Source: Alphaproteobacteria bacterium UBA6178
GTDB lineage: Bacteria; Pseudomonadota; Alphaproteobacteria; Rickettsiales; UBA3002
DNA: 22,421 nt
Reading direction: 5' to 3'
Assembly: GCA_002422205.1 (NCBI GenBank)
Contig: DITS01000044.1
Span: 1 to 22,421 of the forward strand
Part shown: piece by piece, positions 21,421-22,421 of the stretch
Position numbering within the stretch: position 1 is the stretch's first letter
Layout of the letters: the number at the start of each line of letters is the position of its first letter
Translations under genes and position numbers: made by a program
Notes under the pieces: generated by a model
Told to the model about the DNA's origin: nothing
What the model saw: only the letters and a program-made list of their open reading frames with translations
Databases searched by the model: none

Positions 21421-22421
21421 TTAAAGAGCTTCCTCTGCGCTGATATCAGCCGCTTGCTCGATCACGCCATACCATCCCAGCCCGTCATATTCTTCGTAGC
21501 CGATGGTTTGCGCAAAGGCAACCGCGCTGCCTTTATCGTTGAAATAAAAGCCTTTGCGCTCACCCTGCGTTTTGAGCGGGTAGGGTGTAAGCAACCCCTG
21601 ATTATCGGAAGCAGCAATTACACGATGCTTGGAATCGAGCAGCAGGACGCGGGTGCGGCCCCATTCATCATCGCTTAAATTCGGCTCGTCCTGCACGATG
21701 CAGCGCGCCTGCTCGCCCCATGCGAAAAACACACCCAGCACGCCCAGCACTTCGCCACTCAGTTCGCCACCACGGCGCACGGCGGTGGAATAAACGGCCA
21801 CCGGCTCATTTTGCAGCAACCCGTCATTATGGATGTCATCAACCCGGTATTCATCGCCGCTCATGGTCATTTTGGCGGCGCTGAACCAATATTCATTGGC
21901 AACGCTGGCACCCACCTGTTTATTGAAACGCTCAGGGTTGGAAATGGCGAGCACCTTGCCATTTTTATCGGCCAGCGCCAGATTGAGATAGACAGTGTAA
22001 AAACGGTTGATAATCCCAAGCCGGTGCTGCGCATAGCGCACGGCTTCGGGCGTGGGGTTTTCGAGGCATTTGTAAAACGCATCATCGGTGGCCCACCAGC
22101 GCACATCGGCGGTGCGCTCATAGAGATTGCGCACGATCAGCTGCACCAGCGTTTGCGACATTTCGGTGAGGCGGTTCATTTCCTTGGTGGCGAATTGCTC
22201 GGCTAGCTCGTCGGTTTTATTGCGGATTTTACCCAGCACCGTCGTGCGGAATTCTTTGGAATTATTGGCGGCCTGCGTGGCGAGCGATTTCACCTCGCTA
22301 GCGACGACCGAAAAACCGCGCCCATATTCACCGGCGCGGGCGGCTTCGATGGTGGCGTTGAGCGCCAGAAGGTTGGTCTGACGCGCGATCTCGTCGATGA
22401 CACCGATGATGTCGGAGATCT
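21421..22421 (-). CDS. Methyl-accepting chemotaxis protein with C-terminal sensor domain (N-terminus outside window)
   Basis: Chemoreceptor that controls CheA through CheW. The frame is open to the right window edge; the visible 333 codons begin inside the signalling domain. The conserved hairpin tip IARQTNLLALNATIEAARAG is followed by EYGRGFSVVASEVKSLA. Only about 45 further helical residues follow, and then a 240-residue domain with Cache/PDC-like features: VYLNLALADKNGKVLAIS, YWFSAAK, EPVAVYSTAVRR, GVLGVFFAW and a second half with VLLLDSKHRVIAASDNQG. A sensor after the signalling hairpin reverses the usual order, and no membrane helix is seen in the visible part, so this may be a soluble receptor. 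The GTG at 22293 is an internal codon, not the start. Confidence 0.88.
   Translation of the reverse strand, partial: ISDIIGVIDEIARQTNLLALNATIEAARAGEYGRGFSVVASEVKSLATQAANNSKEFRTTVLGKIRNKTDELAEQFATKEMNRLTEMSQTLVQLIVRNLYERTADVRWWATDDAFYKCLENPTPEAVRYAQHRLGIINRFYTVYLNLALADKNGKVLAISNPERFNKQVGASVANEYWFSAAKMTMSGDEYRVDDIHNDGLLQNEPVAVYSTAVRRGGELSGEVLGVLGVFFAWGEQARCIVQDEPNLSDDEWGRTRVLLLDSKHRVIAASDNQGLLTPYPLKTQGERKGFYFNDKGSAVAFAQTIGYEEYDGLGWYGVIEQAADISAEEAL

Overview
The window looks like chromosomal DNA of a free-living or facultative alphaproteobacterium of medium GC content. The evidence is an aa3-type cytochrome oxidase operon in the order ctaC-ctaD-ctaB with tldD divergent from it (an arrangement I recall from many alphaproteobacteria), a full-length GlnD, a CtrA-like TTAA-N7-TTAA site, and a Caulobacter-style RTX protein followed by its type I secretion genes. 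I cannot name a genus. There are no tRNA or rRNA genes, CRISPR arrays, insertion sequences or prophage genes that I can see.

Layout. 1-3030 (minus): ctaB (cut by the left edge), ctaD and ctaC of the respiratory oxidase. 3529-4959 (plus): tldD. 5607-6305 (plus): two unrecognised genes, one of only 58-59 codons, behind an AT-rich regulatory region. 6432-9170 (minus): glnD. 9220-10953 (plus): an EamA-family transporter and a Wzm/KpsM-like ABC-2 permease, 3 nt apart. 11290-13896 (plus): a large cysteine-free RTX protein with three 89-residue tandem units and codon use typical of very high expression, closed by a strong intrinsic terminator. 14483-17658 (plus): the inner-membrane ABC transporter and HlyD-type adaptor of a type I secretion system, overlapping by 4 nt. 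18128-20258 (minus): a GT4 glycosyltransferase and a SAM methyltransferase, 1 nt apart. 20465-21370 (plus): a second, smaller RTX protein with four 34-residue units. 21421-22421 (minus, cut by the right edge): a chemotaxis receptor whose ligand-sensing part follows the signalling hairpin.

The part from 11290 to 21370 reads as one cell-surface locus: an abundant, possibly S-layer-forming RTX protein, its dedicated exporter, a smaller RTX protein sharing sequence and C-terminal signal features with it, and two enzymes that could decorate surface glycans. No outer-membrane TolC partner and no ATPase for the ABC-2 permease are present.

The most unusual non-coding feature is a dense population of dispersed palindromic elements in five intergenic clusters (3208-3486, 4975-5326, 6346-6421, 13962-14328, 17681-18122). 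Most are bipartite: a hairpin starting GTCAY, a short linker, then a second hairpin ending RTGAC, about 64-90 bp in all. Copies exchange halves and carry compensatory base changes in the stems, so structure appears to be selected. Two further families, a CCCTCTCCC/GGGAGAGGG hairpin and an 83-bp element always found behind one bipartite type, are interleaved with them.
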